Shown here: positions 21,854-22,979 of the stretch, piece after piece
Position numbering within the stretch: the first letter of the stretch is position 1
Layout: every line of letters begins with the position of its first letter
Source: Dictyoglomota bacterium
Lineage (GTDB): Bacteria; Dictyoglomota; Dictyoglomia; Dictyoglomales; Dictyoglomaceae
Assembly: GCA_029776735.1 (NCBI GenBank)
Contig: JAKOUL010000028.1
Coordinates: 1 to 22,979 of the forward strand
DNA: 22,979 nucleotides
Reading direction: 5' to 3'
Made by a program: the position numbers and the translations under genes
Notes under the pieces: model-generated
What the model was told of the DNA's origin: nothing
Seen by the model: the letters and a program-made list of their open reading frames with translations, nothing else
Database searches by the model: none

Positions 21854-22979
21854 TTATGGATATATTTTCCTTCCCTTTTCATCTGGAATACCAGTCTTTC
21901 TAAAAAAGTAGGTATTAATTACATCTCTCCACTCTTTTGCATCTTCCATCTGTTTATTTAGTCTTTCAAGGACTCTTTCAAATATTTTACCATCAATCTT
22001 ACCTTTTAACTCTATCCATTTTTCTCTAAGTTCTTCTGCTCCTTCTACTCCTTCAAAATGAGAATCATAAATAAACTGCAAGAGAGTTTTCCCTGATTTT
22101 AGTTTAAAATTGTAGGGTATCCTATGAAAAAATAGTAGCAAATCTTCAGGACATTTTTCTATATCCTCATAAATTTTCTTCCAAGGAGAATGGTACTGCA
22201 AAGTATATCCAGTACCTTTTGAGGTTCTATCTATACCTATTGCCTCCCAGTTTGCCTTATGATAAGTCCCCCAATGAGAATACTCATAACCTTCTGGATT
22301 AGGACCATAATGGTATCCTGGATTAACCATCCATCCTAACCCTAATGGAGTAGTATAATTTTCATATATCCTATGAGATTTAAGAAGCATGAAAGAGATA
22401 TTTTCAACAATTTTTTTATCATCACCAAAAGTTAATTTTATCCAATCCTCTAATATTTTCTCTATTTTTTCATCAGGATTCCATGCTAACCTACCAAAGG
22501 TATAAAGGTTTGATTGAGCTAAATCATGCCCTGTCCAGTTAGGATCATCTCCTACATTAGAAATTCCAGCAAATCCATTGTTTTTTTTGTTAAAGACATT
22601 ACCTTTAAGAATCTCTTTTACAGTAGATCCCTCTCCTTTTGCATAAGTATCAAAATCTAAAACCTCTTTCCATAAAGTACCCAGATAGCATAGATGTATT
22701 TGCTGACCTGTATACTCCTGAGTTATTTGAAGCTCAAGAATCTCGTTAGTATTTTCCAATCCTCCAAATAATGGAGACACAGGCTCTCGCACTTGAAAGT
22801 CCATAGGACCATACTTTATTTGTAGCAAAACATTCTCCTTAAATTTCCCATCTAAGGGCTTAAAATTTTCATAAGCTGCCTTAGCTCTATCCGTTTTTGT
22901 ATCTCTCCAATCTTGCATACAATTATATACAAAGGCTCTCCAGATCACATAACCTCCAAAGGGTTCTAAAGCCTCTGCT
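21854..22979 (-). CDS. aguA: Alpha-glucuronidase GH67, C-terminal half (5' end beyond window)
   Basis: Removes (4-O-methyl)-D-glucuronic acid from xylo-oligosaccharides. The frame stays open to the window edge; its visible N-terminus reads [15 protein letters not shown], an internal GH67 block, so the GTG at 22948 is not the true start. About 374 of a typical 670-680 residues are present. The two inverting-base carboxylates of the family are visible: Asp in [12 protein letters not shown] (codon 22799-22801) and Glu in ITQEYTG (22715-22717), 28 residues apart as in Geobacillus AguA (D364, E392). The catalytic acid lies in the missing part. The C-terminal GH67 domain continues through [13 protein letters not shown] to the stop. 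GH67 enzymes are usually intracellular, but the N-terminus cannot be inspected. It heads or belongs to an operon with the URO-D-like and SDR genes. Confidence 0.95.
   Translation of the reverse strand, partial: AEALEPFGGYVIWRAFVYNCMQDWRDTKTDRAKAAYENFKPLDGKFKENVLLQIKYGPMDFQVREPVSPLFGGLENTNEILELQITQEYTGQQIHLCYLGTLWKEVLDFDTYAKGEGSTVKEILKGNVFNKKNNGFAGISNVGDDPNWTGHDLAQSNLYTFGRLAWNPDEKIEKILEDWIKLTFGDDKKIVENISFMLLKSHRIYENYTTPLGLGWMVNPGYHYGPNPEGYEYSHWGTYHKANWEAIGIDRTSKGTGYTLQYHSPWKKIYEDIEKCPEDLLLFFHRIPYNFKLKSGKTLLQFIYDSHFEGVEGAEELREKWIELKGKIDGKIFERVLERLNKQMEDAKEWRDVINTYFFRKTGIPDEKGRKIYP

Noticed and set aside
1..22979. CRISPR arrays, insertion sequences, phage or toxin-antitoxin modules
   Set aside because: No repeated spacer-like units, transposase, integrase or small paired ORFs were found; the gaps between genes are short and explained by promoters and hairpins.

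Overview
The window is AT-rich bacterial chromosome with tightly packed genes and no insertion sequence, prophage, CRISPR array or rRNA. Strong Shine-Dalgarno sites, several TTG/GTG starts, AGA-dominated arginine codons, Glu/Lys-rich proteins, an anaerobic (glycyl-radical) ribonucleotide reductase and a xylan-use locus suggest an anaerobic thermophilic saccharolytic bacterium. My best guess is Dictyoglomus or a close relative, by general resemblance only. The solute-binding protein has a cleavable signal but no lipobox, which fits a diderm envelope.

Layout. (1) 1-1554: 3' part of cysS and tRNA-Ser(CGA). (2) 1590-2830: a xylose-isomerase-fold enzyme with its own promoter and a clear terminator. 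(3) 2842-5926: nrdR-nrdD-nrdG, preceded by two NrdR boxes that flank the -10 box. (4) 5929-8490, minus strand: an MFS transporter and a PATAN (DUF4388) protein with an internal duplication. (5) 8520-16264, minus strand: two ABC permeases, two ATPases, a solute-binding protein and two stand-alone CBM22 lipoproteins, read from a promoter whose start point lies in a perfect 11-3-11 palindrome. (6) 16208-17940, plus strand: a divergent LacI-family regulator sharing that palindrome, translationally coupled to a small DEDDy exonuclease. (7) 17937-19992, minus strand: a radical SAM/SPASM protein and a cation diffusion facilitator. (8) 20004-22979, minus strand: an NAD-type SDR, a URO-D-superfamily protein and the C-terminal half of a GH67 alpha-glucuronidase.

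How the parts fit. CBM22 lipoproteins at the surface, an Opp/Dpp-type importer, GH67, an SDR, a URO-D-like protein and a sugar-isomerase-like enzyme make a plausible route for taking up and dismantling (4-O-methyl)glucuronoxylan fragments. The LacI palindrome probably controls the importer and the regulator itself. One 12-base arm of it recurs over the -35 of the isomerase-like gene about 15 kb away, suggesting a small regulon.

The points most worth pursuing are: the URO-D-like protein beside GH67, which lacks the Cys residues of the methyltransferase zinc site; the isomerase with a His in place of a conserved metal-binding Asp; the paired CBM22 lipoproteins; and the duplicated PATAN protein. 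No gap between genes exceeds 300 bases. The longest, 16090-16384 (295 bases), holds the divergent promoters and operator.
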